Assembly: GCA_029204225.1 (NCBI GenBank)
Contig: CM055098.1
Coordinates: 6,647,746-6,711,745 of the forward strand
Source of the DNA: Diphasiastrum complanatum
Lineage: Eukaryota; Streptophyta; Lycopodiopsida; Lycopodiales; Lycopodiaceae
Length of the DNA: 64,000 nucleotides
Direction: 5' to 3'
The notes under the pieces are model-generated. The model searched no databases and was not told the origin of the DNA. It saw nothing but the letters and a program-made list of their open reading frames with translations. Shown here piece by piece: positions 23,167 through 34,649 of this stretch. Both the position numbers and the translations under genes were made by a program. The stretch's first letter is position 1. Every line of letters begins with the position of its first letter.

Positions 23167-24438
23167 TCATCGACTCGATATCCTCTGACATTGTTTGCTT
23201 TCAAAAATCTCCCTTTGGACTCTAGATAGCTTCTTGGTATATTGTTGGCTCTTCTGTGAAGCTGCAATACTCAAATTGCGTGTGTTTGCTCCATTGAAGA
23301 TTGTCAAAGTAGCAGTCTGGAGGTCTTCTTTGTCTCGTTGACCTTCGAGATTTGTTTCGTCGCTGCTCAAACATTTTTTGTTCGTGGGGTCGATCCTCTG
23401 CTTCCTGCTGCTCTGGAGTCTGGAGCTCTGTATTCTGATTTGATGTCTGTCCTCGATCTCCCTTTTGAATAGGCAGCAGTGTGAAGATCTCATGGCCTCT
23501 TTCGTCTTTTAGTCCAAAAAATGTGGACTCATCGAACTTCACATCTCTGCTCGAAACAACCTGCTTCGTGGTTGGACCGTAGAGCTGTACACATGTGTTC
23601 CATTCGAGTAGCTGACCATGATGGTTTGTTCAGATTTGTCATCGAGCTTGCTTCTCTTTTCCTTCAAAATGTGCCTATATGCTACACATCCAAACACTCG
23701 TATGTATGACAGATCAGGCTTTCTGTCTGTCCACATTTTGTATGGTATTTTGTTTTTCAGCGCTATCACTGTAGATCTATTCTGCAGGTGTATAGCTGCA
23801 GCTATTGCCTCTGCCCATAATTGACCTGGCAGTTGAGCCTGTGCCATCATGCATCTGGCTCCTTTGACTAGCGTTCTGTTTTTTCTTTCTACCACACCAT
23901 TGTATTTTGGTGTGTATGCAGAAGTGAACTGGTGTTTTATCCCCTGTTCTTCGCAGAATCTTGAAAATTCTGTGCTTTTGTATTCACCTCCATTGTCAGA
24001 TCTAAGGATTTGTATCTTTTTCAAGGTGTGTCGCTCTACGAATGCCACAAACTTTTTGAAGGAACCAAACACTTCGGATTTCTTCTTCAAGTAATAGATC
24101 GTGGTCATCCGGATGTAATCATCTATGAGCATTAGAAAGTATCTCGAACCTAAGAGTGAATTTGTTTTCATCACTCCACAGATATCAGAGTGGATGAGCT
24201 CAAGAAGTTCCTTGGTTCTTCTTCCCTAATGTGTGAATGGATTCCGATGTTGCTTGCCTTTTTGACAAGCTTCGCAGAACTCAGCCTCGGGCCTTGAGAT
24301 CTTGAGACCTGTGACAATGTCCTTTCTGCTCATGTCCTATAGGCTCCGCATGTTCAGATGATACATTTTCCTATGCCAGAGCTGATCTTCATTTTCTGAA
24401 GCATTTAATATGCTATCAGAGTTGCTAATTATTTTGGC
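23167..24438 (-). pseudogene. Copia C integrase
   Basis: Contains the zinc-binding His/Cys motif (LWHRKMYHLN...CEACQKGKQHR near 24380-24240) and the catalytic core with all three acidic residues: LIHSDICG near 24190, ILRSDNGGEYKS near 24000 and ERKNRTL near 23880. The core frame 24174-23539 is open. The tail carries FGCVAYRHILKEKRSKLD. Damage comprises stops in the zinc-binding part and a frame change near 23540. It would insert the cDNA copy into the chromosome. Confidence 0.85.
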
Positions 24439-24957
24439 CTAGTAGAGGTTTCCTTCTCTGCATCCGACCGTCAGCAACTTGTTTGTCCTCTTCTCGATCA
24501 TACGGCAAGTGTTGTCATCGAACAAAACTTGAATGTCTAGATCTACCATCTTGGAGACAAATAGCAAATCTTTTCTGAGTGAGGGCACATAGAGTGCTCT
24601 TGGCAGCTCTGCTTGGCCTGACAGTGTTCGTAGCTGTAGAGAGTCGATGCCTTTGACATCGTGTCTACTTCCATCGCCTAGAATCACCGCTTTGTCGTTT
24701 TCAAGTTCGCAAAAGTTGATCAAGATCTTCTTGTTGCAGGTTATGTGAGATGTTGCTCCTGAATCGATGACCACATCGTAGTCATGTTCGAAGTAGCTTT
24801 TCAAAGCTTTGTCGAGTATCGTGAAAGCTTCATCTCCTCTTTTTGCATATTTGGAAGATTCTGCAACGTTTTTCTTTTTGGGTTGAATCTGCAGTCGTAT
24901 GCAGAATGCCCTTTCTTCTTGTAGTGCATGCAAGGTATTGCTAGATTGAACCAGCAT
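24439..24957 (-). pseudogene. Copia C protease and pre-integrase region
   Basis: Carries the aspartic protease motif VVIDSGATSHIT near 24760 and the downstream LGDGSRHDVKG, ALYVPSLRKDLLFVSKM and TNKLLTVG blocks typical of Copia protease. The active-site Asp-Ser-Gly is intact. Its frame overlaps gag by a shift near 24850, which may be mutation, since most Copia elements use one continuous gag-pol frame. Confidence 0.85.
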
Positions 24958-25679
24958 TTGTTGGTTGTATGGCCTGGTTTGTGGCAGTGATCGTAGGAAG
25001 AAGATTGTTGATTCAAGGACTTCGTCTTCTCAAATCTTGGCTTGTTTTTGTTCTTCTTCTTGCCTTTTGTGAAGAGAGCCTTCTCTTGATCACTGCTTCC
25101 CTCTCTATCGTCTCTCATCAGTCTCTCATCAACGACAAGACTGACTGCTTTGTCGAATGTCATATCTGGTAGACTCAGTATGAGAATTCTCAGTGGTTGA
25201 TAGGACGTCAATAGAGATTTCATGAAGTACATCAACTGCGGTGGTGCTGGGACCTGGTGCTCTTGTCCTAATGCAACGAGTTGAGCAAAGATCGTTCTGA
25301 TCTTCTCAACGTGCTGATCCAACTGGTTGCCATCCCACTGTATTGATTGTAACTGATTGTGAAGGTGCATGCCTGAAGTTGCAGTCCTCACTTCATACTT
25401 CTGCTTTAATCTTTTCCATGCTGCATGGCTGCTTTCGTAGTCTTCAATCTGCATGAGTAGATCTTCATTTATGGACGAAACGATGATCGCCATTGCGCGC
25501 TCATTCTTTCTAATCCATTCAGCTCTCCTCGGATCTCCTTTTGGAGGCTGCACCTCTGAGAGCTCGGTCACTGACCAGATGTCCTTGCCCTTTAGGAGTG
25601 TTTTGATTTTGAATTTCTAGATTCTATAATTTGCGCCATCAAGACTGATTGCTACTCTGGTCTGGACTGTCGTAGCCAT
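24801..25679 (-). pseudogene. Copia C gag with two damaged zinc knuckles
   Basis: Gag would coat the element RNA. The start codon fits at 25679 (MATTVQTRVAISLDGANYRI), followed by one TAG, then an open frame from 25571. UBN2-type gag landmarks: SSHAAWKRLKQKYEV, MHLHNQLQSIQWDG, LVALGQEHQVPAPPQLMYF. Both C-terminal knuckles have lost one Cys to Tyr: YDHCHKPGHTTNKC near 24990 and CMHYKKKGHSAYDC near 24910, where the family has C-x2-C-x4-H-x4-C. Cys to Tyr is a G-to-A change, that is C-to-T on the other strand. Confidence 0.85.
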
Positions 25680-25732
25680 ATTATGTTGTCTAGAAGAATC
25701 ACTGCTGGGATATCAGTAGTGACAACCTGACC

Positions 25733-25744
25733 GCTCTGATACCA
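25733..25744 (-). other. Copia C primer-binding site (tRNA-iMet)
   Basis: TGGTATCAGAGC on the minus strand, directly after the 5' LTR end at 25745. Confidence 0.85.
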
Positions 25745-26580
25745 TATCACGGGAGCGCATGCATGGGACTAATTCGTGTTCGTCCTCACTTCGTCTCCTT
25801 TATCGCGATCAACTTTCTGTCTTTTAATTTTCTTTTGTGCGGAAGCCCTTATAGGATTCCAGACACTCGACTACGCATCACAGAACATATTCTATGCTAG
25901 CAATCATGAGCTACAACACAAGACAAGATGCACGAAAATAGAGTGACTGAATTATCAGTTTTAGATTAGAGTGAATTCCTCAGCGTCATGCTCGTTGGCG
26001 GAATAACATTTTACTCTTTCGTTATGTTCTGCTCGTTGGCAGACTTTCATGCACAGCTATGGTTTTTCTCCTTTCTTACTCTATTCGCTACGTCTCTCTC
26101 TGTCTCTTACAGATTTCTGTAATCAATACTTTATTAGGATCATGAGAGGATCGTTTATACCTCCACTATGTGGAGTTTACAAGATAGCTAAACATAGAAT
26201 CACATCACTAGTTAACGTTGATCAACTAGTTAGTTAGTCTGTGTCATTGCTACTCATTTCAGTTGGGTGTGAAGCCCGTTGAGCTGCCAGCTGGCAGCGC
26301 GAAAGATTTTCCTTCGTCTGTTTCGTAATCTCCCATTTTCTTTTGTTCTTTTCGTAGTTTTCATTTCGCGTCCCTTTTTTGGCTTTGCGGTTCTAGAGGT
26401 GTGTTTGCGATTTGCGATTGATTCGCAAATCGTTTGTGCTTCGAGTCAAAGACACGTTGACTGTCACGAATTGTTCTCGTTCGTGCTTTGAGTCAAGGTC
26501 ATGTTCATTGTTGTGAATTGTTTGACCTTTGTGTCTTGTTCGTACTGCGACAAAGTTGTAGGAGTTCACCATTTCTGACA
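25745..26580 (-). repeat. 5' LTR of Copia C
   Basis: 836 bp. Starts TGTCAGAAATGG at 26580 and ends GTGATA at 25745, a decayed form of the GACA end kept in the 3' copy at 10019. Confidence 0.85.
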
Positions 26581-27104
26581 ACGGTACGCAACCATTCTCA
26601 CACACATGCCAAGAAGTCTGAGCATATCCATGCTTTTTAGACATGACAAATCCCAACTTATTTACACCAAACTGAAAACAAAAAAAAAAAAAGTTAGCAA
26701 TGTTTTTCTAATGACTTCAAAAGGTTGAACACAAACTTATCATTATTGTCAAATTATACAAAAAGATGTAATACATTTTGAAACTCTCGTTTAACTTGCT
26801 TGTGTAGAAAATGAAAAGGTTCAATGCTTTTATAACTTAACTGCTTACAATAAATAACGTTTGAGATATGCATTAGATTTTTAAACCCTAGAAAAAGTTT
26901 CCATATGCATGTTTGGTTCCAAAACTAGAGTGAAATTTAAGAGTGAAAACATGGTTGCATATGTGTGGGAAATTATGTTTAGTGCAATACCTAAATACAT
27001 TCAAACATATACCCCCCCCCCCCCGAAAAAAAAAAAAAAAAAAAAGGGACTCACGACTCAGGTTCCGAATTAATGCGCTAATGTCCATCATGCAAATATC
27101 TAAA
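26581..27104. other. Unassigned spacer with homopolymer runs
   Basis: No gene recognised. It holds a 13-nt C run, a single G and a 20-nt A run near 27012-27045. It lies between the 5' LTR of Copia C and a second Copia C-like fragment. Confidence 0.6.
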
Positions 27105-28518
27105 TCCAACCTTCTTCGTGGTTGGATCGTAGAGTCTGTACACGTGTTCCGTTCGAGTAGCCGACCATGATTGTTTGCTCGGATTTGTCGTCGAGCTTGC
27201 TTCTCTTTTCCTTTGGAATGTGCTTGTATGCTGCACATCCAAACACTCATGCATATGACAGATCAGGCTTTCTGCTTGTCCACATCTCGTACAGTGTTTT
27301 GTTCTCCAACACTGTCGTTGTTGATCTGTTCTACAGATGTACTGCTGCAGCTATTGCTTTGGCCCAGAATTGGCCTAGCAATTGAGCCTGTGCCATCATG
27401 CATCTGGCTCCTTCGACTAGCGTTCTGTTTTTTCTTTCTACCACACTATTGTATTCTAGTGTGTATGCAAGAGTGAACTGGTGTTCAATCCCCTGTTCTT
27501 CGTAGAATCTTGAGAATTTTGTGCTTTTGTATTCACCTCCATTGTCAGATCTAAGGATCTGTATCCTTTTTGAGGTGTGTTGCTTTGCGAATTCCACGAA
27601 CTTCTTGAAAGAATCAGATACTTCGGATTTCTTCTTCAAGTAGTAGATCATAGTCATTCAACTGTAATCATCTATGAACGTTAGAAAATATTTTGAACCT
27701 AAGAGTGAATATATTTTCATCGGTCCACACACATCAGAGTGGACAAGCTCAAGAACTTCCTTGGCTCTTCTTCCTTCGTGTGTAAATGGATTCCGATGTT
27801 GCTTGTCTTTCTGACAAGCTTCGCAAAACTCAGCCTCGGGCCTTGATATTTTGAGACCTGTGACAATTTGTGCTCATGTCATACAGGCTTCGCATGTTCA
27901 GATGATACAATCTCCTATGCCAGAGCTGATCTTCATTTTTGGAAGCATTTAATATGCTATCAGAGTTGCTGATTATTTTGGCCTGGTAGAGGTTTCCTTC
28001 TCTCTATCTGACCATTAGCAACTTGTTTGTCATCTTGTCGATCATATGGCAAGTATTGCTACTGAACAAAACTCAAATGTCTAGATCTGCCATCTTGGAG
28101 ACAGATAGCAGATCCTTTCTAAGCGAGGGCACATAAAGTGCTCCTGGCAGCTCTGCTTGGCCTGACAGTGTTTGTAGTTATAGAGAGCCGATGTCTTTGA
28201 CATCGTGTCTGCTTCCATCACCTAGAATCACTGCTCTGTCATTTTCGAGTTCGCGAAAGTTGATCAAGATCTTCTTATTGCAGTTATGTGAGATGTTGCT
28301 CCTGAATCAATGACTACATCATAGTCGTGTTCATAGTAGCTTGTCGAAGCTTCGTCGAGTATCGTGAAAGCTTCGTCACCTCTTTCAACATCCTTTGATG
28401 ACTCTACAACATTTGTATTTTCAGCTTTGTTTTTCCTTTTTGGGTTGAATCTGCAGTCGTATGCAGAATGCTCTTTCTTCTTGTAGTGCATGCAAGGTAT
28501 TGCTGGATTGAACCAGCA
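27105..28518 (-). pseudogene. Copia C2 fragment: integrase, protease, gag tail
   Basis: A second copy of the C family spanning only the middle of the polyprotein, clearly parallel to 23540-24950. It includes the integrase core (ILRSDNGGEYKSTKFSRF near 27540, VVERKNRTLVEGARC near 27420), protease VVIDSGATSHIT near 28310 and the gag tail CMHYKKKEHSAYDCRFNP near 28480. The knuckle repeats the Cys-to-Tyr change and also has Gly to Glu. Cut sharply at both ends: at 27105 in the integrase tail and at 28518, where a plus-strand Copia starts. Confidence 0.85.
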
Positions 28519-30028
28519 TTGAATGGTTTCTAGCCATGAAGGAGGAATATGATGCATTGATTGCCAACAAGACATGGGAACTTGTGGATCTTCCATCCAA
28601 CAAGCACACTATTGGTTGCAAATGGGTTTTTCGAGTCAAATATAATCAAGATGGCACAATCAACAAGTACAAGGCAAGACTTTATGCAAAGAGTTTTGCT
28701 CAAGTTTATGGATTTGATTATGAGGAGACTTTTGCTCTAGTTGCAAAGATGGTATCAGTTAGAATCATCATTTCTATTGCTTGTTTTTTCAAATGGCAAG
28801 TTTTTTAACTAGATGTCTCAAAAGCATTTTTAAATGGATATTTAGAAGAAGAAATTTATATGGATCAACTCCTTTGGGTTCATCCAAGACAAGACCAAAG
28901 TTTGCTTGCTCTTCAAAAGTCTCTATGGACTAAAGCAAGCACCAAGATCGTGGTATTCTCGACTTAACACTTTTCTTGTCTCACTAGGATTCGATCTTAG
29001 TAACTATGATCCTTCATTGTATGTCAAGTTTTATGATAGTAATATTGTCATCTTTCTCATTTATGTTAATGATATTATCCTAACAGGAAGTTGTATCAAT
29101 CTAGTTGAAGAAACCAAAATTGCACTTGGAAGAGAATTCAAGATGCAAGATCTTGGAAAAGTTCATTACATCTTAGGATTAGAGATTGACTTCCATAATG
29201 AGAAAGCTTTTGTTTGTCAATCCAAGTATTCTCTTTCAATGTTAAAAAAGTTCAATATGCTAGATTGTGAGAGTATTGATACTCCTATGGAGCAAATTGT
29301 AAAAGACCCTAACAAAGGTGATGAAAGATCCTTCGTGGGCATCACTCTTTTTAGGAGTCTTATAGGCTCCTTAATTTGGCTCACCATAACTAGGCCTGAT
29401 ATAAATTTTAGTGTTCATAAGTTGAGCCAAGCTATGCAAAATCCTATTATTCATCATTGGAAAATGGCCAGAAGGGTACTTAGATATATATCTTCAATCT
29501 ATGATTATGGTTTGTTATACAAAAGTGAAGATCTTTCTATTGTTGGCTATTTTGACTCGGATTTTGTTAGTGATAAAGTAGATCGGAAATCTACAAGTGC
29601 ATATGTCATATATCTTGGAGGAGATTTCATATCTCGGCTTTCCAAAAGGCAAGATATTATATCACTCTCATCTTGTGAAACTAAATATAAGGCACTTACT
29701 ACTACAACAAAAGAAGTGCTTTGGATCAAGAGGTTGCCTGTGGAGCTAAAGATATTCAAGGAAGATGATCTACCTTTGATCATGTGTGACAATATTTCAG
29801 CACAAGCCCTTGCTAACGATCCAATATTTCATGCAAGGAGCAAACACATCGAAGTTGCACATCACTTCGTGAGAGAGAACCTCATTGGAGGGAAAATCTA
29901 GTTGGAGCACATCGACACATCATCTTGTATTGCAGATTTGCTCACCAAACTTTTGAGAAAAAATTCCTTCATCAAGCATAGAGCCAATCTTGGAATAATT
30001 CCAAGATCCATGTTCAAGTCAACATAGA
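28519..30028 (+). pseudogene. Copia F reverse transcriptase-RNase H, broken
   Basis: Starts at EWFLAMKEEYDALI and runs through [59 protein letters not shown] and the active-site loop near 29060, which reads YVND instead of YVDD, so one catalytic Asp is lost. RNase H follows with GYFDSDFVSDKVDRKST, SSCETKYKAL, LIMCDNISAQALANDP and RSKHIEVAHHFVREN. Lesions: TAA at 28806 (Gln expected), frameshift(s) between 28860 and 28906, TAG at 29899. The C-terminus LLRKNSFIKHRANLG is followed by its LTR. Confidence 0.88.
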
Positions 30029-30044
30029 TTGATTTTTAGAAGGA

Positions 30045-30547
30045 ATGAAAAATGAAAAATCATCTATCTTGACTTTAGGCTTTTGGCAAAGTTTTTTTTA
30101 TGTGTAGACGATGTTCCATATTGTAAATGCCAAATTTGGCCTAGAAGAAACTCGAGCTACATGGGTTCTTCAAGTCTAGTTGGTAATATACAACTTGCAT
30201 ATAGAATGTAGACATAAAAATGTCAATAATAGGCTTGTAGAAACTCGTGGCACATCACATGCAATGGTTGTAAGTGTTCCATAGTGACATGCAAGGCATG
30301 CACAAAGTGAATTGGACACATGCATGATGATTTGTACAATTCTAGTTGAAAATTTGACACTTGGTAAAAGTAGGTAGAAATGCATGCATGTAAAGTGACA
30401 AATGTCACTAATTCTCTAGTTTTCATTTAAGATGTGGATGAAAGTTGGAGAGATATGGTTCTACCTCGAGCTTCTCCAAACTCCATAAATATGTGTGGAC
30501 TCTCTCATAATTTTTTATGAAGAACCAAGATTTGAAGCTATTCCATG
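30045..30547 (+). repeat. 3' LTR F, truncated
   Basis: Homologous in reverse to 41965-42699 (shared TTTGGCCTANANGAACTCGAGCT, ACTCCATAAATATGTGT and ATGAAGAACCAA blocks). It is cut at about 30547, where gag coding of a different element begins. Confidence 0.75.
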
Positions 30548-31020
30548 TTGCCTAAAAATGAATGTTAAAAATGATCTTCTAAAAGAAGTGGCATCTTGTA
30601 CCTCGGCCAAAGAGGCATGGAACTATCTAAAAGGGATCTATGAATCCAAAAATACCTCTAGAGTGCTTATGTTAAGAAATAGAGTTCTTCAAAGCATTAG
30701 AGGGAGTGATGAGAGTGCTCAAGAGTATGTCTTGAGAATAAAGTCTCTCAATAAAGAAATTTCCATCATAAGTGAGGGTATTCAAGATAATGAGCTTGTT
30801 CAAATCATTTTGAATGGTCTTGGAGATGAGTTCTCCAATCTTTTACAAAACTTTGCTATTCAAGATGCTCTACCTTCTATTGACAAGCTCCATAGTGTGC
30901 TTGTGGCCGAGGAGAGTAGAATCCTTCATGTCAAGCAAAGGATTGGTTCCTTAAGATTGCATGATGGTGATGACAAGGCCAACTTCTCAAGTAAAGGAAA
31001 GGCAAAGTCCAAGAAGAACA
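30548..31020 (+). pseudogene. Copia G gag fragment
   Basis: UBN2-type gag: CLKMNVKNDLLKEVAS, KEAWNYLKGIYESKNTSR, LVQIILNGLGDEFSNLLQ, LHSVLVAEESR and a Lys-rich end. The apparent start codon at 30495 and the first 17 residues belong to LTR F, so the open frame is an accident of the junction. At about 31020 gag is fused out of frame to RT by a deletion that removes the zinc knuckle, protease and integrase. Confidence 0.85.
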
Positions 31021-32227
31021 ATTGGCCTCTATTTGGAAGAGGAGATCTTCATGAGGCAACCCGAGGGTATCAAGGAAGATCAAGAAGAAAAAGTGTGTTT
31101 GTTGCTAAGAAGCCTTTATGGGCTTAAGCAAGCACCTAGAGCTTGGTACTCTAGATTGAATGCTTTCTTGAACTCTATAAGATTTTTTGTAAGTGCTTAT
31201 GATCATTCTTTATACTAAAGATTCAATGATGGTAAAATCATCATTCTCATTTTGTATGTAGATGACAGTATCTTAGTGGAAATGATCATGTTGGTATACA
31301 AGAAGTGAAAGTAACATTGTCTAAAGAGTTTAAGATGGTGGATCTTGGTAAAATTCATTTCATATTAGGAATAGAAGTATCAAGAATCAAAGATTTGAGT
31401 TCCATTTGTCAATCCAAATATGCTTCTTCTATTTTAGAAAAGTTTGAACTGAAAGATTGTAAAGGAGAAAAACTCTTATGAAGCAAAATGTAAAAGTTTC
31501 TAATAGTGATGATGAAGAATCCTTTGAGGACATCACACTATATAGAAGACTTGTAGGCTCCTTGATCTATCTTACTATAACTAGGCCTGATCTAAGTTAT
31601 AGTGTAGGTAAACTAAGTCAATCTATGCAAAATCCATTGGTTTGTCATTGGAAAAATGCAAAAAGAGTGTTGAGGTATATCTCGGCCACCAAGAACTTTG
31701 GCATCTTGTATCAAGGATATAATCTTGCCTTGAGGGCATATTTGGATGCTGATTTTGCAGGTGATAAAGTGGATAGGAGGTTCACAAGTGCTTTTGTTAC
31801 CTTTCTTTGCAATGGCATAGTGTCTTGGCTTTCCAAAAAGCAAGACACTATTTCTCTATCTTCAACTAAGTCAGAATACAAGGCACTAACATCAACAACA
31901 AAGGAGATCTTATGGTTGAAGAGGCTTTTGGTGGAGTTGCAAGTCATGGAGGTCGAGGAGAAGCCAATAATATATTGTGACAACCAATCAAGCCAAGCAT
32001 TAGCAACCAATCCCACATTTCATGCAAGGAGCAAGCACATAGAGATTGCTCACCATTTTGTGAGGGAAAAGCTTCAAGCAAAGGAGATCAAGCTACATCA
32101 TGTATCTTCTTCAGATTGCCTTGCTGATCTACTCACTAAAGCCATGCCAAAGGCTTCATTCATTAAGTTAAGATCAGCTTTAGAAATTGTCGATAGGTGT
32201 ACTATAGATATATCATGTAAAAATTGA
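31021..32227 (+). pseudogene. Copia G reverse transcriptase-RNase H
   Basis: Starts inside RT at YLEEEIFMRQPEG, then SLYGLKQAPRAWYSRLNAF, an intact YVDD near 31255, DLGKIHFILGIEVSR, RRLVGSLIYLTITRPDLSYS, and RNase H with LDADFAGDKVDRR, SSTKSEYKAL, YCDNQSSQALATNP, RSKHIEIAHHFVREK and LADLLTKAM. Lesions: TAA at 31216-31218 and frameshifts near 31270 and 31470. From 31478 to the natural stop at 32227 the frame is open. A purine-rich tract (AAAAATTGAGGAG) and its LTR follow. Confidence 0.88.
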
Positions 32228-32231
32228 GGAG

Positions 32232-32867
32232 TGTTAGAATTTAGCAATTTTTAAATGGTTTTTTGATTTATTTGACATCTATGTGGATCCACACGTGTGA
32301 AATGACACTTGTAATATTTAGATCCATTTTGATTAGCTTTCATTTGAGTCAAATATGACATTTTCTAGATTATAGGAGTTACGTCCTAGATTGTAGGAAT
32401 CTAGAAGTCAACACAAACCACCAATGGATGATGTGCAAACTTGATAGATCTTATCCAAAGTGGATATGGATGAGTACAATGAGCTGTCCCACACGTGCTG
32501 GATGCAACTTAGAGAGAGATTATGGTGATTGTGTACTCGATCCATGATGGATCCATTGTGAACCTAATGATTGAGAAATATTGGTTTGTGGTGTTTTCAC
32601 TCTCTATAGCACTTTCTTTGTGAATGAATGCTTTCTAGCTCATAAGTGAACTAATTTTCTGTTATCAGGCCATACAGTAGCTATATTTCACACGTGTGAA
32701 GCCATGGATCATCATTTCTTGATTGTTCTTGCTTGGAATCACAATAATTGTCAACTAGAAGCATGATTTGGAAGCTAGTCTTGATGTAGATCAAGATCCC
32801 AAGCTACTAATCACTCTTTATGATCATTTGTAGATCTGATTCAGTCCTAAAACTCTAAAATTTGACA
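32232..32867 (+). repeat. 3' LTR of Copia G (B-related)
   Basis: 636 bp, TGTTAGAATTT...AAATTTGACA. Related to LTR B in termini and in its CACACGTGTG palindromes, including the 14-bp perfect palindrome TTCACACGTGTGAA at 32687-32700. Its right edge lies inside coding of Copia H, so G probably landed in H. Confidence 0.8.
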
Positions 32868-33960
32868 CTCTTGGCTTATAGCAATCCTTTTGCTTGCGCG
32901 ATCTCTGCTGATCTCCATACCAAGTAGGTAATGAACTGGGCCTAAATCAGTCATCTCAAATTTTGATGAAAGCAGAGATTTGGTTTTCTATAATAACTGA
33001 TTTGAACTGTTGATAATTAAGGAATCATGAATGTATAATACTATTATAAACGAATATGTCTTCTTGTATATATCCGTGAAGGAATGTTGTTTGGACGTTC
33101 TGGTGAATGTCCAGATCTTCTGCAGCAGCTATAGCTAGCAAGGTGCGAATAGATTGATGCTTTACCACTGGACTGAAGGTGTCAATGTAATCTATTCCAT
33201 AGACTTGTTCAAATCTTTTAACCACTAAACGAGCTTTCTATTTGGATGTTGATCCATCTGGCTTAAGCTTTAGCTTGAAGATCCATTTAGAGTCGATAGG
33301 TTTTATACCTACAGGAGGATTGACAAGACTCCAGGTCTTGTTCATCATCAAGAAATGGCACTCAGCATCTATGGCAGCTTTCCATTTGTCTGCATTGGGC
33401 ATTCACAATGCTTCTGCAATAGTGGCAGGTTAATCATGCCTGATGAACGCCTGAGGGACAAAATGATCAGGTTGATGTCGTTGTCTTGCAGACCTTCAAC
33501 TATAGATGCTTGAGTGGATGTTTCTCCTTGGTACATGACAAAGATAGCTCCAACTTGTGGTTGAACAGTCGTGGGTCTAGGCCCATTGATGGTGAATGGA
33601 GCTGTTGGGACAAACTCCTACATCTGAACATTCATAGGTCAATGCCTATCGATGGAGAATGGAGTTGTTGTGACAGACTCTTGCATTTGCTCCTTCTGCT
33701 TGAAATCATGAAACTTGTCTTCAAGAAAGACAACATCACGGCTGACTGAGTTCTGACTTGTATCAACATCATAGATATGATATGCCTTTTGTGATGTTGA
33801 ATAGCCGATAAAGATATACTTACAGCTTACTGGGTCTAACTTTTTTCTCAGATTAGACAAAATTTGAGCATAACAGAGACATCCAAATACTCGTAAGTGT
33901 TTCAGACTTGGTAAAGTTCTGAATATTTCTCTCTCTATATAATCACTAACTCTGAGGATC
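32868..33960 (-). pseudogene. Copia H integrase tail and RT fragments
   Basis: Minus strand: integrase tail HLRVFGCLCYAQILSNLRKK and YIFIGYSTSQKAYHIYDVD near 33880-33780; linker; RT entry ADKWKAAIDAECHFL, KTWSLVNPPVGIKPID, SKWIFKLKLKPDGS; FSPVVKHQSIRTLLAIAA near 33170; QEDIFV near 33060; then a deletion directly into KFEMTDLGPVHYLLGMEISR near 32950. The YxDD block is deleted. The fragment stops at LTR G. RT motifs resemble N1 (VVKHxxI, DVQxxxLxGxIQED) more than other copies here. Confidence 0.8.
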
Positions 33961-33989
33961 AGCTACTAGAAGACCTGCTCCGGTCGTTT

Positions 33990-34532
33990 GATCTATGATG
34001 GAGTATCCACATGCATCTATACATCCATATCTTCTTTAGTCACTCATTTACTTATATAGCAAATGGAAGATCTTTCATTATTCTAGTTTTACATTTACAA
34101 GATCGCTTAACTGACTAATTAGAACAGTTATTATTGGAGTGTGAAGACGTAGAGAGTCTGTACTTGGAATGTTGTGTATTTCTGCAGAGTGTCGCATTTT
34201 TTGCAATTGTCGCCTATGTGGAATCCTGTGTAAAAATGCAATGTCGTAGTTTTTGCATTTATTGCCTGTGTGGAATCCCGTGTAAAAATGCAGTGTCATA
34301 TTTTTTGCAATTCTCGCATGTGTGGAATCATGTGTAAAAATGCAGTGTTGCAGTTTTCGCATTTTTCACTTGTCAAACATTGTGTGCAAAAATGCAGACT
34401 GTTGCGACAACAAGTTCAAATATGCAGATTGTTGAAAAACAGGTCATTTTCTACAGGTTTCATTTGAGAGAGTAAAATTGAGAGAAGGAAGGAGGGCAGT
34501 TGGGGTGAGTAGGAGTTAGATAAAATTCCAAC
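33990..34532 (-). repeat. Probable 5' LTR of Copia H
   Basis: Minus-strand start TGTTGGAATTTTATC at 34532, resembling the LTR A start. It contains a TATA box (TGCTATATAAG) near 34060 and a 52-bp tandem array. The left boundary is uncertain because no PBS is recognisable between it and the integrase fragment. Confidence 0.45.
34189..34448. repeat. 52-bp tandem array in LTR H
   Basis: Five units with exact 52-bp phase at 34189, 34241, 34293, 34345 and 34397. The core is GTGTCGCATTTTTTGCA, then GTGTGGAATC, then TGTGTAAAAATGCA. The last unit is degenerate. Confidence 0.9.
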
Positions 34533-34649
34533 AATTTTGAGGAGATTCTATTGTTATTTGTGAAAGGTGAGCACTAGCATTGATTAAAATTGCTCATGCT
34601 TTTTGTACTATGTATTTTAAATCGCAATGTGTATGCATATGTATTCGAT

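Noticed and set aside
34134-34467. Cys/His-rich small open frames around 34134-34467
   Set aside because: They are translations of the 52-bp tandem array.
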